In this document: piece by piece, positions 29,467 through 38,751 of the stretch
Layout of the letters: the number at the start of each line of letters is the position of its first letter
How positions within the stretch are numbered: the stretch's first letter is position 1
Source of the DNA: Deltaproteobacteria bacterium
Lineage (GTDB): Bacteria; Myxococcota_C; UBA6777
Length of the DNA: 64,000 nt
Assembly (NCBI GenBank): GCA_002731275.1
Contig: PCBK01000124.1
Span: forward strand, 1 to 64,000
Direction of reading: 5' to 3'
Program-made: the position numbers and the translations under genes
Notes under the pieces: generated by a model
Told to the model about the DNA's origin: nothing
Seen by the model: only the letters and a program-made list of their open reading frames with translations
Databases searched by the model: none

Positions 29467-31832
29467 GAGGGGAGTCCTTCAATCGCACGCAAGACGGACT
29501 CGGATGTCGCTGGGATACTCAACTCGACGCTTTCTCCTGGACGGAACGCGCTGATCGCATGACGAAGCGCTGTCACAACGGAGATCGCGAGCATAAAGGG
29601 CGGCTCTCCGACCGCTTTACTTCCGTGAATGACGTCCTCTTGTGCCGCACGTGACAGCAGCGAGACGTTGAACGCCAGTGGTGCTTCACCGAGCGCCGGG
29701 ATCTTGTATGTGTCCGGTGAATGTGTCCGCAAGTGACCTTCCTTACTCCACACCAGCTCCTCACACGTCAGCCAACCAAGCCCTTGAATATACGCCCCTT
29801 CAATTTGTCCCTTGTCGATACTTGGGACGAGTGAATGGCCCACATCGTGAAGGATATCCGTGCGTGTGACTCTGTATTCTCCAGTCAACTTGTTGACCTC
29901 CACCTCTGTGACAGCGGCGCCATACGCAAAGTAATGGAAGGGTTTACCAGCGCCCTTTGTGTGGTCGTACTCGATGTCTGGTGTACGGTAGTAACCCACA
30001 GCAGAGAGGGACACCTGCCACTCATACGCCTGGAGCGCAAGTTCGGGGAAGGCGAGTTTTTTGTGTTCTGCTGTGGGCAAGTACACAAAACCATTCTCGA
30101 AGACAATGGACGCCGCTTGTGCTTCGCAGTTGAGCATCTTCGCCGCGACACCACGTAGACGTTCACGCAAGATCTCACAGGCTTTTTGTACGGCGGCGCC
30201 GTTGAGATCCGAACCACTCGATGCGGCTGTCGCGGAGGTGTTGGGGACCTTCTCTGTGTTGGTATCCATCTGTCTGATCTGTGAGAGGGGGACTCCCAAT
30301 TCATGGGCACAGACTGCGAGCATCTTCGTGTGAAGACCCTGTCCCATCTCCGTGCCGCCGTGGTTGAGTTGTACACTCCCGTCAGCGTAAATATTGACGA
30401 AGGCACCGGCCTGATTGAGGATACTGTTGGTAAATGAGATCCCGAACTTCACTGGCTGGTAGCCAATGCCTCTCTTGACCCACTTGGAAGATGCGTTGAA
30501 TGTCTCAATGTCTTCGCGTCTTTGTCGGTACATGGAGGACGCGATGAGTTCATCAAAGATGCGTTGTGAACGGTCTTTTGGGACTGGCTGTGTGTACGGT
30601 GTCCGATCGCGTGGTGCCTCGCCGTAGAAGTTGCGTTGGCGAAGATCGGCAGGATCGAGCTGCAATTGTTCGGCGGCCTTGTTGAAGATCTCCTCCATCA
30701 CGAGCATCCCTTGTGGGCCACCAAAGCCTCGGAATGCAGTGTTGGAGACTGTGTTGGTGCGCGCGACACGACCTTCAAAGTGGAGGGCGGGGATGTAGTA
30801 AGCGTTGTCGAGGTGGAACATCGCACGATCGAGCACTGGACCAGAGAGGTCGGCGCTCCAACCACCATCTGAGTAAATACTGACATTCGCGGCGAGGATG
30901 TTCCCTTGTGTGTCAAAGCCAGCTTTGTATTGGGCAAAGAAGGGGTGTCTTTTTCCTGTTTGGACCATGTCCTGATCGCGGTTGAGCCAGACTTTGACGG
31001 GGCGATTGAGTTTTATTGCGCCAAGCGCCGCGAGCGCAGCGAAGATATTTCCCTGTGTCTCTTTGCCACCAAAACCACCACCGAGTCGACGAACTTCGAC
31101 GGTGACGTTGTGTCTTGGGATGCCGAGGACTTCGGCTGTTTTTGCCTGAACCTCGGATGGGTGTTGTGTGGATGAGTACAACAAGATGTGTCCCCATTCT
31201 TTGGGGATGGCGAGGGAGACGTGTGTTTCGAGGTAAAAATGGTCCTGTCCACCCATCTCGATCTCACCTTCAATCAGGACGGGGGCTGCGGCGAGTTGTG
31301 TGTCTGGTTCACCGCGATGCATGACGTGAGGTGTCGTCAGATACGATTGTGTCTCGATGGCTTTGCGGATGTCGAGGACTGCTGGGAGGGCTTCGTATTG
31401 TGGGTTGAGCGCTTTGGCACCTTCACGACAGGCTTTGTAGGAGTCTGCGACGATGAACGCGATATGTTGACCGACGGCGAAGACGTCTCCATCAGCGAGA
31501 AGGGGTTCATCATGTGAGAAGGGGGAGATGTCGTTGATACCTGGGATGTCTTTGGCCGTGAGGACGAGTTGGACGCCTGCGATCGCACGGGCCGCTTCGA
31601 CATCCATACTGAGCAGACGACCACGTGCGACGGTAGAGGGGACAGCCATACCGTATAATAACCCCTGGGGTTCGGGGATGTCGTCGACATAGATCGCCTT
31701 CCCTGAGACGTGTTGGTAGCCGCTCTCATGGATGGATGAACGATGCAGAGGGCTCGTGTGTGTCGAGGAAGTTGCCTCTGTGGTTTGCTGGCTCATGTCT
31801 TGGTTGTGTGGGGGGTGAGTGACTTTTTTCAC
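29463..31832 (-). CDS. xdhB: Xanthine dehydrogenase molybdopterin-binding subunit
   Basis: HESGYQHVSGKAIYVDDIPEPQGLLYG...RRLGGGFGGKETQG...TAFRGFGGPQGMLVMEEIF...GGTEMGQGLHTKML. Confidence 0.93.
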   Translation of the reverse strand: MKKVTHPPHNQDMSQQTTEATSSTHTSPLHRSSIHESGYQHVSGKAIYVDDIPEPQGLLYGMAVPSTVARGRLLSMDVEAARAIAGVQLVLTAKDIPGINDISPFSHDEPLLADGDVFAVGQHIAFIVADSYKACREGAKALNPQYEALPAVLDIRKAIETQSYLTTPHVMHRGEPDTQLAAAPVLIEGEIEMGGQDHFYLETHVSLAIPKEWGHILLYSSTQHPSEVQAKTAEVLGIPRHNVTVEVRRLGGGFGGKETQGNIFAALAALGAIKLNRPVKVWLNRDQDMVQTGKRHPFFAQYKAGFDTQGNILAANVSIYSDGGWSADLSGPVLDRAMFHLDNAYYIPALHFEGRVARTNTVSNTAFRGFGGPQGMLVMEEIFNKAAEQLQLDPADLRQRNFYGEAPRDRTPYTQPVPKDRSQRIFDELIASSMYRQRREDIETFNASSKWVKRGIGYQPVKFGISFTNSILNQAGAFVNIYADGSVQLNHGGTEMGQGLHTKMLAVCAHELGVPLSQIRQMDTNTEKVPNTSATAASSGSDLNGAAVQKACEILRERLRGVAAKMLNCEAQAASIVFENGFVYLPTAEHKKLAFPELALQAYEWQVSLSAVGYYRTPDIEYDHTKGAGKPFHYFAYGAAVTEVEVNKLTGEYRVTRTDILHDVGHSLVPSIDKGQIEGAYIQGLGWLTCEELVWSKEGHLRTHSPDTYKIPALGEAPLAFNVSLLSRAAQEDVIHGSKAVGEPPFMLAISVVTALRHAISAFRPGESVELSIPATSESVLRAIEGLPS

Positions 31833-33292
31833 GGTGTTGTCTCCAGATTCACTGTGGCAGTGGGGCGGTAAGGCAGGCGTGGTTGGGGCTCGTTTTGTGT
31901 CTCAAGGAAGAAGCCCATGATCAGGTTTTGCGCGACTTTGTTTCGATACCATGCGGAGCCACGGTGGTCATCGATAGGTGTAAAGTCTTGCGCGAGTGTG
32001 GGGAGCGCAGCTTCAAGTGTCTCTTCACTCCAAGTCTTTCCAACGAGCGCTTGTTCGAGCTGTGTCGCTCTTGAGGGCGTCGCGGCCATACCTCCGAAGC
32101 CGAAGCGTGCTTCGACGACCTCTCCATCTTTTGAGATGTGAACGTAGAGACCGGCTGAGACTGTGCTGATGTCCAATTCTTGTCGTTTGGATACTTTGTA
32201 GGAGCAGCTGCGGATGTCTTGCTCTGTTTGCAGCGATGGGATCTCGACGGCCGCGAGGATTTCACCTTGTTGGAGGGCTGTCTGTCTGTATCCCACAAAG
32301 AATTCGCTGAGGGGGATGATGCGTTCACCTTGTTTGGAGAGCAGGACGGCGCGTGCGTTGAGACTGAGAAGGACAGGCGCGAGGTCGCCAATGGGTGAGG
32401 CTGTGCAGATGTTGCCACCGAGTGTTCCACGGTTCTTGATCTGTCTGGCACCAAAGAAGCGGACCATTCGTTCAATGGTCGGGAAAGGTTGCGCCAGGGC
32501 AGCTTCGAGGCGGCTGAGCGTCGTCGTGGCGCCGACACGCCAGTAGTCGTCTTTTTCTTCGATCTCTGAGAGACCAAGGCCTTCGAGTGAGATGAGCAGC
32601 TGTGGCTCTTTGAATTGCTTTGTGATCTCGAGAGAGAGGTCTGTACCACCGACGATAAAGCGAGCATCTGGGTATGTCTCAAGCAGCTCCCACAGTGTGT
32701 CGAGTGAGGTGGGGTTGAAATACTTTTGTTCGCCGTGTTGGTAAGACAGCGACATGGGCTCTGGTGTGGCGTCTTGTAGGAGTGATGAGAAGCTGTCTTG
32801 TGGTTGTGTCCCTGCGATGGCTTTGGTCGCGTCGAGGATGGGACGGTAGCCTGTGCAGCGGCAGAGGTTACCGCAGAGCTGATCGTCGAGCTTCCAATCT
32901 TCGTCGAGGTCGGGGCGATAGCACGCTTCAAACATCGACATGATAAAGCCAGGGGTGCAATAACCACATTGTGAACCAAGTTCTTGGACAAGACTCTCCT
33001 GGACGATGTGCGGTGTACCGTTGGTTTCGAGTGCTTCGACGGTGAGGACGTAGGAGCCTTGCAACATCGGGAGCAACAGCAGGCATGAGTTGATCGCCCG
33101 AAAGCGTGGTTTGTCCGATGTCTTTTTGTCGATGACGATCACGGTACAGGCACCACAGTCACCTTCGGCGCAGCCTTCTTTGGTGCCCGTGAGGCGTTTG
33201 TTTTGGCGCAGGTATTGGAGCAGTGTGGTGGTGGGAGGGACGGAGGACTCTTCGATCCATTGCCCATTCAACCAAAAACGCAGTGTATCCAT
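31829..33292 (-). CDS. xdhA: Xanthine dehydrogenase small subunit (2Fe-2S plus FAD)
   Basis: TLLQYLRQNKRLTGTKEGCAEGDCGACTVIV...QCGYCTPGFIMSMFE...LCGNLCRCTGYRPI...ATTTLSRLE...NRGTLGGNICTASPIGDLAP. 4-bp overlap with xdhB. Confidence 0.93.
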   Translation of the reverse strand: MDTLRFWLNGQWIEESSVPPTTTLLQYLRQNKRLTGTKEGCAEGDCGACTVIVIDKKTSDKPRFRAINSCLLLLPMLQGSYVLTVEALETNGTPHIVQESLVQELGSQCGYCTPGFIMSMFEACYRPDLDEDWKLDDQLCGNLCRCTGYRPILDATKAIAGTQPQDSFSSLLQDATPEPMSLSYQHGEQKYFNPTSLDTLWELLETYPDARFIVGGTDLSLEITKQFKEPQLLISLEGLGLSEIEEKDDYWRVGATTTLSRLEAALAQPFPTIERMVRFFGARQIKNRGTLGGNICTASPIGDLAPVLLSLNARAVLLSKQGERIIPLSEFFVGYRQTALQQGEILAAVEIPSLQTEQDIRSCSYKVSKRQELDISTVSAGLYVHISKDGEVVEARFGFGGMAATPSRATQLEQALVGKTWSEETLEAALPTLAQDFTPIDDHRGSAWYRNKVAQNLIMGFFLETQNEPQPRLPYRPTATVNLETTP

Positions 33293-33562
33293 AGAATGTG
33301 GCCTTCCTATCTATCTTTATGAGGTGTGGACGCTTCATCAAAGAGCTACTTTACCACAAACGTCCTTCTGTACCAACTGTTTCCGGTGTGAAGAGTTGTT
33401 CTTTTGTGTGGGCTTTGTCTCTCGTTGGTGATTGACGTAGATCGTGTCTTTGTTATCGTGTCGGAAAAAGAGAAAGACATCACGCCTGGTATCTCATTTG
33501 GTCTCTGACACCAAGGCGTGTGTATGATCGAAGCGAGTATATATCCCCAACAGGTAAAGATC

Positions 33563-36277
33563 ATGACGAGCAAAATTGAAACAGAGCGCCAGCCCTGGAC
33601 GCTCGAAGCCGAAGATTGTCTCACACACTACGAGACTCGACGTGAGGGCTTGCAAGGTAGTGAGGTCGAAGAGCGACTGCGTAAGTATGGTGAAAATCGT
33701 CTACGTGAAGTGGAAGCACAGAGCGCGTGGAAGATTTTCTTCTCCCAATTTACGGGGATGGTTGTCTATCTGTTGATGGCGGCTGCGGCTGCGGCTTTTG
33801 CCTTCTCACAGTGGCTCGATGGGAGCGCGATCGTCGTCGTGATCTTGATCAACGCTGTGATCGGGTTCTTTATGGAGTTTCATGCGACGCGCTCGATGGA
33901 GTCGTTACGTGGGATGGGACAGGTCGCTGCCCGTGTCCGGCGAAATGGTGCGCTCACAGAGGTGTCTGCCGAGCAACTTGTCCCTGGGGACATCGTGCTC
34001 TTAGAGGGTGGGGATATCGTGGCGGCTGATGTGAGATTGCTCGAAGCCTCGCGTCTTCAAGTCGACGAGTCTGCGCTGACTGGAGAGTCTTTGCCTGTGG
34101 ACAAACAAACCCAAGCGCTCGCGACAGAGACATCACTGGCGGAGCGCAACAATATGCTCTACAAAGGCACCTCTCTGGCGATTGGTTCGGCCGAAGGTCT
34201 CGTTGTCGCGACGGGGATGCAGACAGAGCTCGGTCACATCTCTTCGTTGGTCGAGGCCGCCGAACAGAGTATGACACCTCTTGAGAAACGGCTCGATGAG
34301 ATGGGGCGTAAACTCGTATGGGTGACGTTGGTGATCTCTGCCGTCGTCATCGCGCTCGGTGTCATGCAAAAGAAACAACTGATGTTGATGATCGAGACCG
34401 GTCTTGCGCTCGCGGTGGCTGCCATTCCCGAAGGTTTGCCGATCGTCGCGACGATCGCTTTGGCGCAAGGGATGAGGCGCATGTCCCAAAAGAACGTCCT
34501 CGTCAACAAGCTCGCAGCCGTCGAGACGCTTGGGGGAACAAACGTCATCTGTACGGACAAAACAGGCACCTTGACAGAGAACAAGATGACCCTCACACGT
34601 GTGCAAACAGACACTCGTGCATTTGATATCTCGGGTGAGGGGTTGCAGAGAGAGGGGGTCTTCTCCGAAGCTGGAGAGACGATCACGCCGAAGCAAGTTG
34701 AAGGATTGCGTCTGCTGCTCGAAGTGGGGGCGCTGTGTAACAACGCAGCGCTCCATCAACCCGGCGCAGAAGGACCTGAGAGTGTGGGCGATCCAATGGA
34801 GGTTGGGCTGCTCGTCGCAGCAGAGAAGGCAGGATGTACACAAGAGAGTCTCTTGGAGTCGTATCCCAAATGTGGTGAGGATGCGTTTGATTCGGTCTCC
34901 AAGATGATGAAGACCTACCACAAACACAACACCGGACAGCGGATCGCTGTGAAAGGCGCGCCAGAGGTCTTACTCGACTTTTGTGATGTATATCTCGATG
35001 ATGAGGGGAACACCAAAGCATTCGATGATGTGCAAAAAGAGCGATGGCATGAGAAGAACGTCCAGATGGCAAAGGAAGGGTTGCGTGTCCTCGCGTTGGC
35101 ATATGCCGATCAATATGAGCAAGAAGACATCGAAGACATCTCGTGGGTGTTGCTCGGATTTGTCGGCTTCCTCGATCCACCTCGTGAAGACGTGCAGCGA
35201 GCCTTGAAGACGTGTCATGAGGCCGGTGTCAGAGTTGTGATGATGACAGGTGATCAACCTGTGACGGCACATCGCATCGCAGAAGATGTGGGTATCGGTG
35301 GCAAAGACTTGATCGTCATGCACGGCAGCGATCTTTCTGCCGGAGATATGGAAGACGATACATTCCGGCAAGAGGTGTTGGGGGCGTCCGTCTTTGCGCG
35401 TGTCAGTCCCGAACAAAAGCTCGACTTGATCGATATTCATCAACGCGCAGGGGCGGTCGTCGCGATGACCGGTGATGGTGTGAATGACGCGCCGGCTCTC
35501 AAGAAAGCCGACATCGGTATCGCGATGGGTGTGCGTGGAACACAGGTCGCCAAAGAAGCGGCTGATATGGTGTTACAAGACGACTCATTTCGTTCGATCG
35601 TGTCGGCGATGGAGCAGGGGCGTGTGATCTTTGCGAACATTCGCAAGTTTATCTTGTTTTTGCACTCCGGGAACAGCTGTAAGATTTTTGCGGTGGGGTT
35701 GGCGTCGATGTTTAACACGCCGCTGCCGATCTTGCCACTTCAGATCTTGTATCTCAACATGATCACGGATGTCTTTCCGGCGCTTGCGCTCGGACTCAGT
35801 GCGGGGACACCTGAGCTGATGAAGCAAGCACCAAGGGACCCAAAGGAGCCGATCGTGACGAAGCTACATTGGTGGGCGATCGCTGGCTATGGAACGCTCC
35901 TAACGATCGCAACACTCGGCGCATTTGGCCTTGCGCTGTGGATGTACAAGCTGCCTTACCAGCAGGCCGCGACGATCTCCTTCTTGACGTTGGCATTTGC
36001 GCAGCTTTTACACGTCCTGAATATGCGACAACCTGGAGGGCGTTGGTGGGATAACGAGGTCACACGCAATCCTTACGTTTGGGGTGCGTTGGTGCTCTGT
36101 ACATTCTTGTTGTTGTTCGCTGTATACTTTCCACCTTTGGCTGGAGCGTTGCACGTGACCGCGCCTGGAAAGACCGGGTGGTTGCTTATCGCCGGGATGA
36201 GCCTTATCCCTGTCGTCATCGGTCAGCTCTGGATGGCTGTTCGTTATAGGACTTCAGATGTTGTCGTAAATCAATAG
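33563..36277 (+). CDS. Cation-translocating P-type ATPase (P2-type)
   Basis: ICTDKTGTLTENKMTLTRVQ, MTGDGVNDAPALKKADIGIAMG and TM segments. Start taken as ATG 33563 (ORF opens at 33518). Confidence 0.92.
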   Translation: MTSKIETERQPWTLEAEDCLTHYETRREGLQGSEVEERLRKYGENRLREVEAQSAWKIFFSQFTGMVVYLLMAAAAAAFAFSQWLDGSAIVVVILINAVIGFFMEFHATRSMESLRGMGQVAARVRRNGALTEVSAEQLVPGDIVLLEGGDIVAADVRLLEASRLQVDESALTGESLPVDKQTQALATETSLAERNNMLYKGTSLAIGSAEGLVVATGMQTELGHISSLVEAAEQSMTPLEKRLDEMGRKLVWVTLVISAVVIALGVMQKKQLMLMIETGLALAVAAIPEGLPIVATIALAQGMRRMSQKNVLVNKLAAVETLGGTNVICTDKTGTLTENKMTLTRVQTDTRAFDISGEGLQREGVFSEAGETITPKQVEGLRLLLEVGALCNNAALHQPGAEGPESVGDPMEVGLLVAAEKAGCTQESLLESYPKCGEDAFDSVSKMMKTYHKHNTGQRIAVKGAPEVLLDFCDVYLDDEGNTKAFDDVQKERWHEKNVQMAKEGLRVLALAYADQYEQEDIEDISWVLLGFVGFLDPPREDVQRALKTCHEAGVRVVMMTGDQPVTAHRIAEDVGIGGKDLIVMHGSDLSAGDMEDDTFRQEVLGASVFARVSPEQKLDLIDIHQRAGAVVAMTGDGVNDAPALKKADIGIAMGVRGTQVAKEAADMVLQDDSFRSIVSAMEQGRVIFANIRKFILFLHSGNSCKIFAVGLASMFNTPLPILPLQILYLNMITDVFPALALGLSAGTPELMKQAPRDPKEPIVTKLHWWAIAGYGTLLTIATLGAFGLALWMYKLPYQQAATISFLTLAFAQLLHVLNMRQPGGRWWDNEVTRNPYVWGALVLCTFLLLFAVYFPPLAGALHVTAPGKTGWLLIAGMSLIPVVIGQLWMAVRYRTSDVVVNQ

Positions 36278-36302
36278 AGAACAAAGAGAAAAGGAGAGCG
36301 TG

Positions 36303-37106
36303 ATGGGTGTCGCGAAGGTGTTGATTATCGCAGGTTCTGATTCAGGCGCAGGGGCAGGGGTGCAAGCGGACATGAAAGTCATGGCGGCACGTGGTGTCTA
36401 TGGGATGACTGCGATTACGGCGTTGACGGCGCAAAATACGCTGGGAGTTCACGGTGTACATGCGGTCCCTGCGCCCTTTGTCGCGCAGCAGATCGACGTC
36501 GTGATGCAGGACATCGGCGCTGATGTCTGGAAGATCGGTATGTTGGCGAATGAAGAGATCATCAAGGTGGTCGCAGAGAGAGCGAGGCACTACAACACAC
36601 CTCGGATGGTCCTCGACCCTGTCATGGTCGCGAAAGGAGGGGATGCGTTGCTGGCTTCTGGGGCACAGAGGGCGTTGATCGAAGACTTGATCCCTTGTGC
36701 GACAGTCGTGACGCCCAACCACCACGAGGCCGAAGTCCTAACAGGGTTGACGATCAAGGGACTCGAAGAGATGAAGGCAGCCGCAAAGCAGATCCACACG
36801 ATGGGCGCGACGTATGTCGTCGTCAAAGGAGGTCATCTTCCCGAACATATGGAAGCGATCGATGTCCTCTATGATGGTGAGTCTTTTCACGAGTGGAGCG
36901 CACCACGTATTCCGACTGGTAATACACATGGGACGGGGTGTAGTTTTGCGTCAACGTTGGCCGCAGAGTTGGCGAAGGGGTTGGATATTCAAGAGGCCGT
37001 CGCGAAGACGAAGGATTACATTCAGCGCGCGATCCGGGGAGCAGATGGACTTGAGATTGGTCAGGGACACGGTCCCCTCGATCACTTCTTGTGGGGGGAG
37101 CATTAA
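36303..37106 (+). CDS. thiD: Hydroxymethylpyrimidine/phosphomethylpyrimidine kinase
   Basis: VLIIAGSDSGAGAGVQADMKVMAARGVYGMTAITALTAQNT...VTPNHHEAEVLTG...GNTHGTGCSFASTLAAELAKG. Confidence 0.93.
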   Translation: MGVAKVLIIAGSDSGAGAGVQADMKVMAARGVYGMTAITALTAQNTLGVHGVHAVPAPFVAQQIDVVMQDIGADVWKIGMLANEEIIKVVAERARHYNTPRMVLDPVMVAKGGDALLASGAQRALIEDLIPCATVVTPNHHEAEVLTGLTIKGLEEMKAAAKQIHTMGATYVVVKGGHLPEHMEAIDVLYDGESFHEWSAPRIPTGNTHGTGCSFASTLAAELAKGLDIQEAVAKTKDYIQRAIRGADGLEIGQGHGPLDHFLWGEH

Positions 37107-37131
37107 GCCTCTGGTCATGTTGGGGAGAACC

Positions 37132-38478
37132 TCAAAGGACTCCTTGTGCGAGCATCGCCTCCGCAACTTTTTTGAAGCCGGCGATGTTCGCGCCTTTTAC
37201 GTAATTGATGTAGTCCTCTTGTTGGCCGTGTTCAACACAAGATGTGTGGATGGACTTCATGATGTCTTGGAGTCTTTCGTCAACTTCTTCACGTGTCCAT
37301 TGGATGCGCACGCTGTTTTGTGACATCTCAAGACCGGAGACTGCGACACCACCTGCGTTGGCGGCTTTGCCTGGTGCAAACAATACTTTTTGTTCGAGCA
37401 GGTAGGAGACAGCATCTTGCTCTGTTGGCATGTTCGCGCCTTCGACGACAGCGACGCAGCCATTGTCGACGAGTTGTTTGGCCTCGGAGAGGTTGAGTTC
37501 GTTTTGTGTGGCGCAAGGCATCGCGATATCGCACTTGATGGACCAGGGGCGATGTCCTTCGAGGTATTCGAGTCCTTCAAATTGTTCTTGTAGCTCGCGA
37601 ATACGTCCGCGCTTGACGTTCTTGAGCTCCATCATGGCGGCGTGTTGTTCTTGTGTCATACCATCAGGAAAGACGATTGTGCCGTTTGAGTCGGAGAGAG
37701 AGACGACCTTTCCACCTAACTGCATGACCTTTTCAGAGGCGTACTGTGCGACATTTCCAGCGCCGGAGATCGCGATACGTTTGCCTTCAAAGGAGTCATC
37801 ACGTGTCTTGAGCATCTCGGCAGCAAAATAGGTCGCACCGTATCCTGTCGCTTCTGGACGGATACGTGAACCACCCCATTCGAGCCCTTTTCCTGTGAGT
37901 GTGCCTGTGTTTTCGTTCCGCAATTTGCGATACATACCGTAAAGATAACCGATCTCACGACCCCCTACACCAATATCGCCAGCGGGGACGTCTGTGTCGG
38001 GACCAATATGGCGGAACAGCTCACTCATGAACGCCTGACAAAAGCGCATGACTTCGTTGTCGCTCTTTCCTTTGGGGTTGAAGTCACTGCCGCCTTTCCC
38101 ACCACCCATCGGCAGACCTGTCAGGCTGTTTTTGAAGACCTGTTCAAACGCCAGGAATTTGAGGATACTCTCATTGACACTTGGGTGGAAACGCAGGCCA
38201 CCTTTGTACGGTCCAATCGCTGAGTTCATCTGGATTCTGTAGCCACGGTTGATCTGGATATCGCCCTGATCATCGACCCACGTGACCCGAAAGCGAATCA
38301 ATCGCTCAGGCTCAATCATACGCTCAAGTATCTTGGCTGCTTCGTACTTTGGGTGCTCATTGATGAAGGAGGTCAGACTGTCCGAGACCTCACAAACGGC
38401 CTGTTGGAACTCTGTCTGGTGGGGATTGCGCTCTTTTACAGTCGCCATGAACGATTGGAAATCCATGTGATGCTCCAT
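37132..38478 (-). CDS. gdhA: NADP-type glutamate dehydrogenase
   Basis: RIQMNSAIGPYKGGLRFHPSVNESILKFLAFEQVFKNSLTGLPMGGGKGGSDFNPKGKSD...FVPAGDIGVGGREIGYLYG-type core. Start trimmed to ATG at 38478. Confidence 0.93.
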   Translation of the reverse strand: MEHHMDFQSFMATVKERNPHQTEFQQAVCEVSDSLTSFINEHPKYEAAKILERMIEPERLIRFRVTWVDDQGDIQINRGYRIQMNSAIGPYKGGLRFHPSVNESILKFLAFEQVFKNSLTGLPMGGGKGGSDFNPKGKSDNEVMRFCQAFMSELFRHIGPDTDVPAGDIGVGGREIGYLYGMYRKLRNENTGTLTGKGLEWGGSRIRPEATGYGATYFAAEMLKTRDDSFEGKRIAISGAGNVAQYASEKVMQLGGKVVSLSDSNGTIVFPDGMTQEQHAAMMELKNVKRGRIRELQEQFEGLEYLEGHRPWSIKCDIAMPCATQNELNLSEAKQLVDNGCVAVVEGANMPTEQDAVSYLLEQKVLFAPGKAANAGGVAVSGLEMSQNSVRIQWTREEVDERLQDIMKSIHTSCVEHGQQEDYINYVKGANIAGFKKVAEAMLAQGVL

Positions 38479-38751
38479 TGTCTGATTGGAAGTAAGGCTG
38501 CTGCAAGGGGAAAACCGCTCTCTTTTGTGCGCTTCTTTTTTCTTGCAATAGCCAAGGTGGTTATTTTCTTGCACCATCGCGATAGATAGGAAGAAAGAGT
38601 GTGGCAGGCACTCTGCTCGACATGTCCTGATATCATGGGTGATGGACATGAGCCGAACTCTTTGCCTGGAATATGCGTATTTTTTTTGGAATGTACACCC
38701 CCCCCGTTCTTTTTTTGAGTACAACTTTTTTGCTTTGTAAGGAGCCTTTTG

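Noticed and set aside
31921-32991. 356-aa minus-strand ORF within xdhA
   Set aside because: Alternative frame of xdhA, Ser-rich, no domain.
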